Below are positions 33,980 through 45,299 of a DNA stretch of 64,000 bases, piece by piece. Positions within the stretch are counted from its first letter, which is position 1. Each line of letters begins with the position of its first letter. The DNA is taken from positions 437,663,071-437,727,070 of the forward strand of contig CM053028.1 in assembly GCA_028564925.1 (NCBI GenBank). The letters are read 5' to 3'. The notes under the pieces are model-generated. The model saw nothing but the letters and a program-made list of their open reading frames with translations. It was not told where the DNA came from and did not search any database. The DNA is from Lithobates sylvaticus. Lineage: Eukaryota; Chordata; Amphibia; Anura; Ranidae. The translations under genes and the position numbers were made by a program.

Positions 33980-35054
33980 AGCATTTGATGGGGCAAACAG
34001 GCGGCAATTGATGGTTACAGTGGCTGCGTTTGATGGCAGTGGCTGCGCTTGATGGCACAGTGGCTGCATTTAATGGGCACAGTGGTGGCAATTTATGGGC
34101 ACAGTGGCTGCGCTTGATGGGCACAATGGCTGAGTTTGATGGCACAGTGGCTGCGTTTGATGGGCACAGTTGCTGCGTTTGATGGGCACAGTGGCTGCGT
34201 TTGATGGCACAATGGCTGTGTTTGATGGCACAGTGGCTGCGTTTGGCACAGTGGCAGTGTTTAATGGGCACAGTGGTGGCAATTTATGGGCACAGTGGCT
34301 GCATTTGATGGGCACAATGGCTGCGTTTGATGGGCACAGTGGCTGCGTTTGATGGGCACAGTGGCTGCGTTTGATGGGCACAATGGCTACGTTTGGCACA
34401 GTGGCAGTGTTTAATGGGCACAGTGGTGGCAATTTATGGGCATAGTGGCTGCGTTTGATGGGCACAATGGCTGCGTTTGATGGGCACAATGGCTGCGTTT
34501 GATGGCACAGTGGCTGCGTTTGATGGGCACAATATGGCACAGTGGCAGTGTTTAATGGGCACAGTAGTGGCAATTTATGGGCACAGTGGCTGTGTTTGGC
34601 ACAGTGGCTGCGTTTGATGGGCACAGTGGTGGCAAATTATGGGCACAGTGGCTGCGTTTGATGGGCACAGTGGCTGCGTTTGATGAGCACAGTGGTAGCA
34701 AATTATGGGCACAGTGGCATGCGTTTAAGGGCACAGTGACTGCGTTTGATGGGCACAATGGCTGCGTTTGATGGCACAGTGGCTGCGTTTGATGGGCACA
34801 GTGGTAGCAAATTATGGGCACAGTGGCATGCATGTGAGGGCATAGTGGCTGCGTTTGATGGGCACAGTGGTAGCAAATTATGGGCACAGTGGCATGCGTT
34901 TGAGGGCACAGTGGCTGCGTTTGGGGGGGCACAGTGGCTGCGTTTGGGGGCACAGTGGCTGCGTTTGGGGGCACAGTGGGTGCGTTTGAGGGCACAGTGG
35001 GTGCGTTTGAGGGCACAGTGGCTGTGTTTGGGGGCACAGTGATGCAATTGATGT
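33980..35054. repeat. 22-bp minisatellite, related to the 24-bp arrays
   Basis: About 45 copies of a unit like TGGCTGCGTTTGATGGGCAC plus AG, with variants (TGGTGGCAATTTATGGGCAC, TGGCATGCGTTTGAGGGCAC). The inverse of the 24-bp unit at 4001-4923 differs mainly by two extra bases, so the arrays share ancestry and lie in opposite orientation. Confidence 0.93.
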
Positions 35055-35120
35055 TTTATTTTCAGTTTGTGCCCCCCCCCCCAAGAAACTGCAACGCTCT
35101 ACAAAAAATGCACTATTTTT

Positions 35121-35265
35121 GGAGAGAGAGAGAGAGGGGGGGGGGCCGGGAGAGAGAGAGGGAGAGAGAGAGAGAGAGGGGGGCCGGGAGAGAGAGAGGG
35201 AGAGAGAGAGAGAGGAGGGGGCCGGGAGAGAGAGAGAGAGAGAGGGAGGGAGAGAGGGGGCGGGG

Positions 35266-35297
<32 letters not shown>

Positions 35298-35335
35298 CCG
35301 GGGAGAGAGAGAGAGGGAGAGAGGGAGAGAGAGAG

Positions 35336-35367
<32 letters not shown>

Positions 35368-35570
35368 GAGAGAGAGGGGAGAGAGAGAGAGAGAGAGGGA
35401 GAGAGAGAGAGAGAGAGGGGGGGGGAGGGAGAGAGAGAGAGAGAGAGAGAGGGGGGGCCGGGGGAGAGAGAGAGAGAGAGAGAGAGAGGAGGGGGGGGGG
35501 GGAGAGAGAGAGAGAGGGAGAGAGAGGAGAGAGAGAGAGAGAGAGAGGGGGGGGCCGGGAGAGAGAGAGG

Positions 35571-35605
<35 letters not shown>

Positions 35606-35946
35606 TGAAGAGAGGGAGGAGAGAGAGGAGAGGGAGAGAGGGGGCGGAAGAGAGGGAGAGGATAGCAGAGAGAGAGAGATGGTGGGAGGAGAGAGAGGAA
35701 GATGAGAGAATAGAAGAGAGAAGACGGGAGAAGAGAGTATAGAGGAAGGAGAGAGGTGAGGTAGAAAGAGGAGGAGGAGAGGGGATGGAGCGAGAGAGCA
35801 GAGAAGGAGAGAGGGAGAAAGAGAGAGAGAGAGTCATTGACGAGAGAGAGAGGCGGGAGAGGGGGGCCGGGAGAGAGGGGCCGGGGGTGGGAGAGGGGGG
35901 GAGAGGGGAGGGGAGAGAGGGGGGGCCGGGAGAGAGAGAGAGGGGG

Positions 35947-35986
<40 letters not shown>

Positions 35987-36508
35987 GGGGGGGGGGGGCC
36001 GGGAGAGAGAGAGAGGAGGAGGGAGAGAGAGAGAGAGGGAGAGAGAGGGGGGGGAGGGTGGGGGGGGGGGGGGGGGAGAGGGGAAGAGAAGAGAGGAGTT
36101 TTGAGAGAGAGAGAGGGGAGAGAGGAGAGGAGAGAGAGAGAGAGGGAGGGGGGGGGGGGGGGAGGGAGAGGGGAGGGGGGGGGGGGGAGAGAGGGGAGAG
36201 AGGGGGGGGGGGGGGGGGGAGAGAGGAGAGAGAGAGAGAGAGGAGAGAGAGAGAGGGGGGGGGAGGAGGAGAGAGAGAGAGAGAGAGAGAGGAGGGGGGG
36301 GGGGGAGAGAGGAGAGAGAGGAGAGAGGGGGGGGGGGGGGCGGGGAGAGAGAGAGAGAGGGGGGGCGGGGAGAGAGAGAGGAGGGGGGGGGGGAGAGGGA
36401 GAGAGGAGAGGAGAGGAGAGAGGAGGGGGGGGGGGGGGGAGAGGTGAGAGAGAGAGGGGGGGGAGGGAGAGAGGGGGGAGAGAGGGGGAGAGAGAGGGAG
36501 GGAGAGAG
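35121..36508. repeat. 1.4-kb (GA)n / poly-G purine tract
   Basis: Almost uninterrupted purines on the plus strand: GAGAGA blocks alternating with G runs up to about 35 long (near 35950-35990) and occasional GGCCGGGAG markers that recur at 35147, 35183, 35221, 35299, 35458 and 35552, hinting at a longer unit of which these are copies. All long ORFs here are compositional. Confidence 0.97.
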
Positions 36509-36933
36509 CAGGCACCTTAATTCTTCTGTATGTAGTAATGTATGAGCGGCCGTCCACTTCACCTATTCTCCTCGTGCAGACTAGTGGGCGGTCCGATGGG
36601 AGGAGAAATCAGCGGTGCTGCGCTGCTGTTCGTGGCGCCGCACGGGCCGAATGCAGAAACCAGCCTTCTCATGCTCCTCCCCTCACAGACAGAGACAGGC
36701 ATATGATAGCAGTGGGGGTGGCACGGATCAAAGATACAGAAGCAAGCGCGCCGCACACACAGCCAGAGCCAGGCTTCATTACAAAGAGCGGCGGCCGCCG
36801 CTGCTGTTTTTTTTTTTTTTTTTTTTTTTTTTATTTTTTGCTCCGCTGACACTGCCAAAAGCGGCCCCAGGGCACTGAGAGCAGGCGGCCTACCGGAAAT
36901 TTCCCGGTATCCCGGTAGGCCAGTCCGGCACTG
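36509..36933. other. GC-rich right end of hAT-like B
   Basis: Single-copy text with a 25-base T run at about 36807-36831 and the terminal inverted repeat. No coding signal. Confidence 0.6.
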
Positions 36934-37082
36934 CGACCGTGTGTATGGGGCATAACACTAATCACAACATATTGCAATTCTGCTAAATTTAGAAAAGGCC
37001 CTCAGTTTGTCTTAATTGTTCTAAAAAAAAACAAAAAAACATGTAAAACATGTATTTCAGCAGGGCATTTCTGCAGCCCTAA

Positions 37083-37358
37083 GCCCCCATTCCCACCGGT
37101 GCGACTTTTCGTGCGATTTGACAGTTCCAAATCGCATGACACCCCATTGTCAGTAATGGAACCGTTCATATCGCCTCGACTCATGTCGCAACGATTATGA
37201 ATAAAACAATTACTAGGTTTTGCCGATTTTATTGGAACTTGCAAAGACTTTTGTAAAATTAAGTCGCAAGCCGCAATGGAATTGGCACTGCAAATTGCAC
37301 TGATGTGCAGCTTTGAAATTGCTCTGAAGCAGGGCGATTTCACCGGTGCGAACAGGGC
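37083..37358. mobile_element. Harbinger-type MITE (CACCGGTGCGA ends)
   Basis: GCCCCCATTCCCACCGGTGC at the left; TTCACCGGTGCGAACAGGGC at the right; TAA at 37080-37082 and 37359-37361. 276 bp. Confidence 0.75.
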
Positions 37359-37754
37359 TAAAACATGGTCATTGGGCTATTTGCAATTTCTTATATACTA
37401 TATTCAGCAGGTTGGCTGAGCCCCTAAGTCCATTTATAATGAACATTTGCAGCTTTGACTACTTTTAGGGCTCATTTATATGTACGTGTGGGCTAGGTAC
37501 AGTGTAGTCCAAGCTTAACCGTAGCAGTATATTTTAGAAAAGTTCAGCACAGTACAAACAGCAGTGAATCAGTGGCCTGAAGAATGGAAGATGCCATCAG
37601 TATCTGCCACGTGGTGTGAAATGCCGGCTGGTCCACACCCAAATTGGAGGCTTCCTGAGAGGAGATAGTGTAGTCCCTGCACTTTTCCCACTCCTCTGGA
37701 ACCTCTCCCTCACACAATGCATGCCAAGCAGGGAGCCAGGGCCTTAAATAGGCT

Positions 37755-38165
37755 CTGCCCTCACCCAAGATGTCTGCCGAAGTCACATGGGGCGTCAGCA
37801 TCCAATTGGATAGTTGTCTTCATGTTAATGAGGAAATCATAGAGGAACCAGGTTCCCCAAAACATACTCCTCCTACTGCATTGCTGCTGTGGTTGAGCAC
37901 CACCTACAGTGGTGACTACAGACTGCACCTGCCTATATATGCATGTTCATAGAGGTGCCTTAGACATATAGGCAGGTGCAGTCTATTTTCTCCACTGCAG
38001 GTGGCACTCAAATACAGCTGTAGTACAGAGGGACAGGAAGTCAGGAGGAACATGGTTCCTCTATGGTTTCCTGGCTCACTTGGGTAGTGAGCTGGTTGGA
38101 TGCTGATAGCCCATGTGACTCTGGTGGCCATCTTGGGTCAGACAAAGTCTATTTAAGACCCTGGC
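37755..38165. mobile_element. Large imperfect palindrome, probably a fold-back MITE
   Basis: The left arm (about 37762-37945) contains CCAAGATGTCTGCCGAAGTC then ACATGGGGCGTCAGCATCCA and GACTGCACCTGCCTATATAT. The right arm (about 37962-38150), inverted, contains CCAAGATGGCCACCAGAGTC then ACATGGGCTATCAGCATCCA and GACTGCACCTGCCTATATGT. The arms are about 185 bp with a loop of only about 20 bp. Confidence 0.75.
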
Positions 38166-38865
38166 CCCTGGGTTTGGGCAGATTTAGTGTGTTGATAGTT
38201 TAAGGAAAGGTCATCCGTCTGTCAGGGACAGTATTAACGGTAGGGAAAGGTTCCAGACAAGTAGGGCATGCATAGGGATTCGCCACTCCTCCTGGAAACC
38301 TCTCCACTTGGGCTCAGACCGGCCAGGCCACATTCTGCCCCCAAGACAGATACTGTCAGCTCAGTTGAGACCTGCTCCATTACACGCTGCTGTCATCCAT
38401 GAGTGTTTTTAGTTGGGCTTCCTTCTGCTTGTTGTTAACTGTTTTACTTTGACCTCAATACTAGTTGCCTCAATTGCATCTGGGCCGACTGTATGTTATT
38501 GCCACAGCACCACTTTGCACCCACCCTGTGTATTTCTAGTGTGCTTCAACATGAATTGTTTTAAATGCCTTTTTCACTTCAGGATTTGAAGTGGATGGAA
38601 GCTCAGGGCTTGTCAATACCTGTGTTCAACACATCAAAATGCATGTAATGTGTTTTCATGCATTGCCATTGACTTTTATAGTCCTCCCAAGGCACTAAAA
38701 TGCAGAAAAAATTAACATGTTGTTCTTTCAAATTTGCACTTCACTGCAGCGCTGAGATGGGGACAGGCATTACTTTTATTATGGGGAATTACATGCATTA
38801 AAACCCAACAGTGGGCCTTTAAATAGCAGCCAGTGTACACAATTCACAGTGCACTATGTACAGTA
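38166..38865. other. Unassigned intron sequence
   Basis: Nothing recognised. Confidence 0.45.
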
Positions 38866-41494
38866 TAGTGCCTTGAAAAATATTTATATCCCTTGAAATT
38901 TTCCACAATTTGTCATGTTACCACAAAAAACGTAAATGTATTTTATGTGATAGACCAACACAAAGTGTCACATAATTGTGAAGTGGAAGGAAAATGATAA
39001 ATGGTTTTCAATTTTTTTTACAAATAAATATGTGAAAAGTGTGGCATGCATTTGTATTCAGCCCCCCTGAGTCAATACTTTGAAGAGCCACCTTTAGCTA
39101 CCAGCTTTGCACATCTAGAGAGTGACATTTTTGCCCATTCTTCTTTGCAAAATAGCTTAAGCTCTGTCAGATTGGATGGAGAGTGTCTGCAAACAGCAAT
39201 TTTCAAGTCTTGCCACATATTCTCAATTGGATTTAGGTCTGGACTTTGACTGGGCCATTCTAACACATGAATATGCTTTGATCAAAACCATTCCATTGTA
39301 GCTCTGGCTGTATGTTTAGGGTCGTTGCCCCGCTATAAGGTGAACCTCCACCCCAGTCTCAAGTCTTTTGCAGACTCTAACAGGTTTTCTTCTAAGATTT
39401 CCCTATATTTGCCTCCATCCATCTTCCAATCAACTCTGACCAGCTTCCCTGTCCCTGCTGAAGAAAAGCATCCCCACAATATGATGCTGCCACCACCATG
39501 TTTCATGGTGTTTTCAGGGTGATGTGCAGTGTTGGTTTTTCCGCCACACATAGCGTTTTGCTTTTAGGCCAAAAAGTTTAATTTTGGTCTCATCTGACCA
39601 GAGCACCTTCTTCCACATGATTGCTGTGTCCCCCACATGGCTTCTTGCTAACTGAAAATGGGACTTTTTCTAGCTTTCTTTCAACAATGGCTTTCTTCTT
39701 GCCACTCTTCCAAAAAGCCAGATTTGTGGAATGCACAGTTTCTCCCTCCTCGGCTGTTGATATCTGCAGCTCCTACAGAGTTACCATGGGCATCTTGGCT
39801 GCTTATCTGATTAATGCTCTCCTTGCCCGGCCTGGTTAGGTGGACAGCCATGTCTTGGTAGGTTTGCAGTTGTGCCATACTCTTTTCATTTTTGCATGAT
39901 GGATTGAACAGTGCTCTGTAAATAGTTCAAATCTTGGGATATTTTTTTATAACCTAACCCTGCTTTAACCACTTCCCGACCGCTCACTGTATATACACGT
40001 CATTTTTTTTGAAGAGGGATATCTCGGTAACGGTAGCAGCTGCTGCTACAACCGAGGTATCCCTCTTCACAGTGAGCGGTCCCCTTTCCGATAATGGTGG
40101 TCATTGCGGCGGATTCGCCGCGAGATCACTGTTATCGCGGCGGGAGAGGTGCCCCCCCTCCTGCCGCTCTCCCGTGCCTTCCGCCGCTTACCGGAACCGT
40201 CGGCAGCGGCGGAGGCGATCGGGTCCTTTCCCTGCCTGTGCATAGAGATGAGTGAAGCTAAGATGGCCCCCACTCATCTCTATACCATAGGAGGGCAGAA
40301 GCGACGTCAAAAACGTCACTTCCGCCCATACGTCTTAAAGGGGAATTTACAAAAGTCATTTTTTTATATTTAAGAGGACCTGTCATGCTTTTTTCTATTA
40401 CAAGGGATGTTTACATTCCTTGTAATAGGAATAAAAGTGATCAATTTTTTTTTTTTTTTTTTTTAAACAGTGTAAAAAAGAATACAAATTAAGTAAAATA
40501 AATAATAAAAAACAAAAAAAATTTTTTAAAAACACCCCATCCCGACGAGCTCGCGCGCAGAAGCGAACGCATACGTGAGCAGCGCCCGCATATGAAAGCG
40601 GTAGTCAAACCACACATGTGATGCATCGCCGCGATCGGTAGAGCGAGAGCAATAATTCTAGCCTCCTCTGTAACTCAAAAAATGCAACCTGTAGAATTTT
40701 TTAAATGTCGCTTATGGAGATTTTTGAGGGTAAAAGTTTGACGCCATTCCACGAGCGGCCGCAATTTTGAAGCGTGACATGTTGGGTATCAATTTACTCG
40801 GCGTAACATTATCTTTCACAATCCAAAAAAAAATTGGGCTAATTTTACTGTTGTCTTATTTTCTTATTCAAAAAAGGGACTTTTTTCCAAAAAAAGTGCG
40901 CTTGTAAGACTGCTGCGCAAATACGGTGTGAAAAAAAGTATTGCAATGACCGCCATGTTATTCTCTAGGGTGTTAGAAAAAAAACAATATATAATGTTTG
41001 GGGGTTCTAAGTCATTTTCTAGCAATAAAAACTGTTTTAAACATGTAAACACCTAAAATCCAAAACGAGGCTGGTCTGGAAGTGGTTAAACTTCTCCACA
41101 ACTTTATCCTTGACCTGTCAGGTGTGTTCTTTGGCCTTCATGATGCTGTTTATGCACTAAGGTTCTCTAACACACCTATGAGGGCTTCACAGAACAGCTG
41201 TATTTATAGTTGAGTTGAGTTGAGTGACTTCTAAAAGGCAAATGGTTCCACTAGATTTTGGTTAGGGGTATCAGAGTAAAGGGGGCTGAATACAAATGCA
41301 CGCCACACTTTTCACATATATATTTGTAAAAAATTTGGAAAACTATTTATTATTTTCCTTCCCCATTACAATTATGTGCCACTTTGTGTTGGCCTATCAA
41401 ATAAAATTCCAATAAAATACATTTACGTTTTTTAGTTGTAACATGACAAAATGTGGACAATTTTAAGGGGTTTGAATACTTTTTCAAGGCACTG
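38866..41494 (-). mobile_element. Tc1-like transposon, copy A, interrupted
   Basis: Left end AGTGCCTTGAAAAA next to TA; right end TTTTTCAAGGCACTG next to TA (41495-41496). On the minus strand it encodes a broken Tc1 transposase: [20 protein letters not shown], then after a frame break [17 protein letters not shown] with the third catalytic acidic residue. Frameshifts separate the pieces. About 1.5 kb of Tc1 sequence once the MITE at 39969-41085 is removed. Confidence 0.9.
39969..41085. mobile_element. piggyBac-like MITE inserted in Tc1 copy A
   Basis: CCACTTCCCGACC at the left, GGTCTGGAAGTGG at the right, TTAA at 39965-39968 and 41086-41089. Tc1 copy B reads CTGCTTTAAACTTCTCC at the same place, which is the exact empty site. 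A near-perfect hairpin at about 40011-40068 (GAAGAGGGATATCTCGGT / ACCGAGGTATCCCTCTTC) lies near the left end. Confidence 0.88.
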
Positions 41495-43307
41495 TACTGT
41501 GGAAAAGCTGCAAGATTTCCCCTTTCTGCTCTATGGGGGTTTAAATACTTTGAATGTTGTATTCAGATGCAGCCTGCTGGCTCTTGGATGTGACCACCCC
41601 ATAGAGAATATAGAGAACAGCGAGCTGTGTCTGTGTCCGTGCTGAATAGTGGAGCAGACACGGACCTGTCATCCGCCTGCTCAGCGGGGATCAGTGGAGA
41701 GATCCACTGCTGGGCAGGTGGATCCGTTTGGACAGATTCCGCCCCTTGTGAAAGGGCCTAATAGATTAGCATGGGCATATTACAGTCTCTGGAGTAAAGG
41801 AAGCAGCAGAATAACCCAGAAAAGCTGATTAGATTTAAACTTTACTAAACGCATAATTATTATTATTATAGACGATTATACATAATGCAAAGAAACACAG
41901 AGTACCTCTTGGAATGGGACACACCCCGAAAAATTGTAATGAAAATTTGGATGTTAGTGTAAATAAAGGTATCACGGACAGTATTTAATTGTTCTTGTTG
42001 CAAGTGCACTAACACGGCTGCAATCACCTCAAGCATCAATGGCAAAGCAAATTTTGACAATTTCTTTGTGGTTCACTGCCTAAAGAAAGATAATTGTCCA
42101 TGTCCATATACTGCAAGGTGGTAAAATATGAAAACAACAATATCAATTCCATACATGTATGTTAGTAGTATTGTAATATACCTAGAGATAAAGCCCGAAT
42201 AAGATTTTGAATGGAATTATCTGTGTGCAATGTTTTTCTTACAACTTATCCCACCCTGCCCTTATCATATGGCCAATATAGATAAGGAAGTACTACAGGG
42301 GTCTTTAGCTTTGCAAACATTAGCTGAATACACAGCGATAGTACATAAATGAGGATAGCAACAGGAAATGATGCAAAAACATTATTTGCCAAAAGAGCAG
42401 CTACAGAGAGGGATTACACTGAACTAATCCAAAGGTCTACAAATGTCTGCAAAATGTTTACTATTGGGCAGTAGATCAGACAAGTGTGCTTTTTCTGGAA
42501 ATCTGAATACTGCTTGACCTACAACTCTAAAGTTATCCATATATGAAAGTTTATAAATGTTCACATCAAAAACAAGCAAGCACGATAGAGAGTGCCAATC
42601 AGGCAATGGTCCCACAAAGTACTGTAGTGTGAAGTTACTGGTTTTCTGTGCTTTGTCAACAGAAATAAAGAGAAATTGTTATTTCACAACCGCTCAGCTT
42701 TTACTCATGTGACTGTTTTCTCTGCATTCATCACCAGTTATGATTCTTCACAAGAGGACACGTCGAGGACAGATATAATTGGAGAAGACCCCTTATTCCC
42801 ACTATGGTGGAAAGTTCTGTGCTCAAAAGCAACTCTAGTACCTGTGCCTGAGTAAAGTTTATTCCCATTTTTGCAGTCATGTGACAGACATAGTTTCGCT
42901 AAACGCTGTGTTTTATCCAGGACTAAAGCTACAACTAGAAAAGGGAATCTTGTTTAGAACCATTTTCTTTCATTAAACAAAGGCCGCCTCCATTGATTGA
43001 AGAAAGGTGTGAATCAAGCGGTACCTGCGGTTTGGTTACATTCCCCCATTTACAAGACAGTCCTATAATTTTTTTGTCACGTTACCATTGCTTCCTGTTT
43101 TGTTGTGTTTTTATTAGTATGTGTGTCCTCAAAGAAACCCAACAACTGCGCTGAGTAGTTGGTAACACAATAGCCTTGCCAGTCTCCGAAATAGAAGCAG
43201 TAAGACAACTGTCATCAAATATTTTTTTATATATACAGTATATTTATATAGTTTAAATTTAATTTTCATGTGAGAATATTGACATCTTTAATTTGCATTA
43301 CACTTAC
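41495..43307. other. Unassigned intron sequence
   Basis: At 41640-41765 there is fold-back text (CAGCGGGGATCAGTG / GATCCACTGCTGGGC) typical of a frog MITE with unclear ends. The rest, including two 60-odd codon ORFs at 41866 and 42424, shows no recognisable coding content. Confidence 0.45.
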
Positions 43308-43473
43308 TTGAAAAAGACTTGCGGCCTCCAATATTTTTTGCACATTTTGTTTTGTGATCACCATTTTGCTTGTGTATGCATAATCCAAAATAACCGCCAT
43401 GGTTTCTGCATCCACCCCTTTGATTATAATCTTTTCTTCATACTTCTCTTTTAGATCATTACAGAACATGGCC
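43308..43473 (-). CDS. klhl6: klhl6 exon, second half of BTB domain
   Basis: 166 bp: one base finishing the Arg codon of the conserved FRAMF motif, then 55 codons, [40 protein letters not shown] and [15 protein letters not shown]. The acceptor is TTCTTAG (43474-43480), the donor GTAAGT (43302-43307). The BTB fold dimerises and contacts CUL3. The text matches mammalian KLHL6 closely (there [18 protein letters not shown]). The preceding exon, with the start codon and the first half of the BTB, was not found between here and 64000. Confidence 0.94.
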
Positions 43474-43480
43474 CTAAGAA

Positions 43481-44163
43481 ACACATGAAGTGAAAGTTTC
43501 AGTAATGCGCTCTGGTGTAATGTCATGAAACATTATAAGAAGAAGTTGTGCAATGAGCATTCAACAGTGACAATAATCTTCTTGCATGCTTCTATAAGGC
43601 ATCCCTTCCATAAAAAAGTCACATAACAGTAAAAGTACACAGCCTGTAGAACACTGGTATCTCACATAGAAGTATATAACCAATGGAGTCTACGAGAGAT
43701 ATATGTAGCTATTGGTGGATTCCCTGGTTCACATTCCTTGTACAATAGGAGGGATGAGAGTTTGCTGATGGAGCAGAGAGGGTTTCTCACACAAAAGGAT
43801 CTCACCAGTGGAGTCTACACGAGATATTAGAAACTATTGGTTGATTACACACATTGGAGTCCACCCTTAAGCAAAATATTAGTTTTGTACAGCCTGGCCT
43901 TTTGAAATAATTCCAGCAAATATTAAATTGTATCTAAATTCAAACACTGGGCCTACTTACACTATCGTGGTGCATCAGTGCACATTATGTCGCACAGTAA
44001 CTTACTTTGCATTAGGTAGTTTATTCATTTGAATGAGCTGCTTAATGCAGCAGAAAGCATGCAACATATCTGGCAGTATACAGCTGCAACACCCATTTTT
44101 TGCCAAGGTCTGTTGTGTTGCCATTTACAAACGCAGGCAACATATGTTGTCGCACATGTGCCC
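43481..44163. other. Unassigned intron sequence upstream of the BTB exon
   Basis: A weak direct similarity between about 43650-43720 and 43795-43860 ('ccaatggagtctacgagaga' / 'ccagtggagtctacacgaga') suggests an old tandem duplication of about 145 bp. No gene. Confidence 0.5.
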
Positions 44164-44167
44164 TTAA

Positions 44168-44583
44168 AGTGTATGTTAACTCCAACAATGAACTATACTT
44201 GTTTGGTACCTTTTGGTCTTTTTTTGTACCACTGAAAATGCTTTATTACGTCTAAGTGCAAAAAAAAATACATGTTGATCACGTCAGAAATTTAGAGCTC
44301 TCCTGTGTTCCTGTGTATTTACTGTAGCCCTCCCAGTCCTTATCTTAAGACCAGCAGAATGATTCGCCTTGTTGTAGAGATGGAAAAGTAGACCTGTCTA
44401 AATAGTTTGGCAAGAAAAAACTGAGAAGGCCTGGCAACACAAAAAAAAAAGGAGCTGAGTACATTTCTGCAGAACAACTGACATCATTTTTCAGTACTTG
44501 CAGGGTCTTTAAAGGGATAAAACTTGGGGAAAATGTCCATCTACTGCAGAGATGTACTACATTCTTTTGCTCTGGCATACACT
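44168..44583. mobile_element. TTAA MITE (T2/Kolobok-like)
   Basis: AGTGTATGTTAACTCC after TTAA (44164-44167) and GGCATACACT before TTAA (44584-44587). Confidence 0.7.
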
Positions 44584-44587
44584 TTAA

Positions 44588-45299
44588 ACTGGATATGATG
44601 TTGTACATGTTCTCTTTCATGTAATGCGAAACAGTTCAATCCTTTCTACATTTCCCTCTTCCATTGAAATGATTTTTGGTGATCCTACCAGCCAGATGTA
44701 GCCCCTGGTAAATTCCTTTCCTAAGGTGGCAATACTAACTCAGTTCAGCTGATATGTTTTCACCCGTTACTGTATGCCAACTATTAGCCTAGATTCACAT
44801 TAATGTGGTGCTGGAAACCTTGCAATCCATGTGCGTTTCCCACACTGCATTGAAATCGCATTGCCCTTGCGATCTGCAGCAGCTGTCAGTGCAATCTTAA
44901 CGACACCCCAAACACAGGTCACACATGCAGCGTGTTTGCCCACACCGGATGGCACCAGATTACATGGTACAAAGGTAAATGGGCTCAAATTGCACTGCAC
45001 GGAATCACATGTAAATTAAACAGGAATGTAGTACAGTTCCTGTGCGATTTTTATATTTTTATATAATATAATTTATGCTTTTAATGGTTCACACCTCCAT
45101 ATAATTTATTTAATTTATAATGACCTTATAAATGCCCCATATAGTACAATATGTATAACAATTTCATGTGCATACAGTATAATGTATATAATAACCCCAT
45201 TTATATATATATGACATACTATGTAAATAGTGGTGTCACCCCACAGTGAGAACATTGCCATAAACGAAATGTTTACATTTGCCACAAAATTCAAGTACT
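44588..45299. other. Unassigned; possible MITE
   Basis: 'gcctagattcacattaatgt' at about 44788 resembles a hairpin MITE start; no clear right end. AT-rich after 45050. Confidence 0.4.

Larger units (their letters stand above)
32572..36933. mobile_element. Non-autonomous hAT-like element B, 4.36 kb, minisatellite and GA-rich
   Basis: Left end CAGGGCCGGACTGG; right end, inverted, CAGTGCCGGACTGG. The flanks are an exact 8-bp duplication CGACCGTG at 32564-32571 and 36934-36941. These are hAT features. The host site is the arm of a Harbinger-type MITE, whose known sequence confirms that the 8 bp are duplicated. No transposase visible. Contents in order: AT-rich part, a fragment of piggyBac-like MITE, a mixed region, a 22-bp minisatellite, a 1.4-kb GA/G tract and a GC-rich end. 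Confidence 0.85.
32352..36952. mobile_element. Harbinger-type hairpin MITE, split by hAT-like B
   Basis: Left arm AGCCCCATACACACGGTCGG (32352 on) and right arm CCGTGTGTATGGGGCA ending 36952, with TAA at 32349-32351 and 36953-36955. Removing 32572-36941 restores a MITE of about 231 bp of the same family as 17802-18227. Confidence 0.85.
7370..43473 (-). other. klhl6: klhl6 gene, visible internal part (four exons, three introns)
   Basis: Four minus-strand exons read in order give one continuous BTB-BACK-kelch protein segment of about 352 codons. Introns are 12,306 bp (43307 to 31002), 19,091 bp (30551 to 11461) and 3,650 bp (11222 to 7573). The text closely follows vertebrate KLHL6 as I remember it. 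The family role is substrate recognition for CUL3-RBX1 ubiquitin ligases; mammalian KLHL6 acts in B cells and germinal centres. The first exon (N terminus and early BTB) and the last exons (remaining kelch blades) are not in the window. Intron expansion is due to nested transposons. Confidence 0.93.

Noticed and set aside
33906-35047. ORFs rich in CPSNAATVP or similar on the minus strand
   Set aside because: Artefacts of the 22-bp minisatellite.
34878-36557. A 559-codon Pro/Ser/Leu-rich ORF and overlapping Arg/Glu/Gly-rich ORFs
   Set aside because: They arise from the GA/poly-G tract read on either strand and have no recognisable domain.
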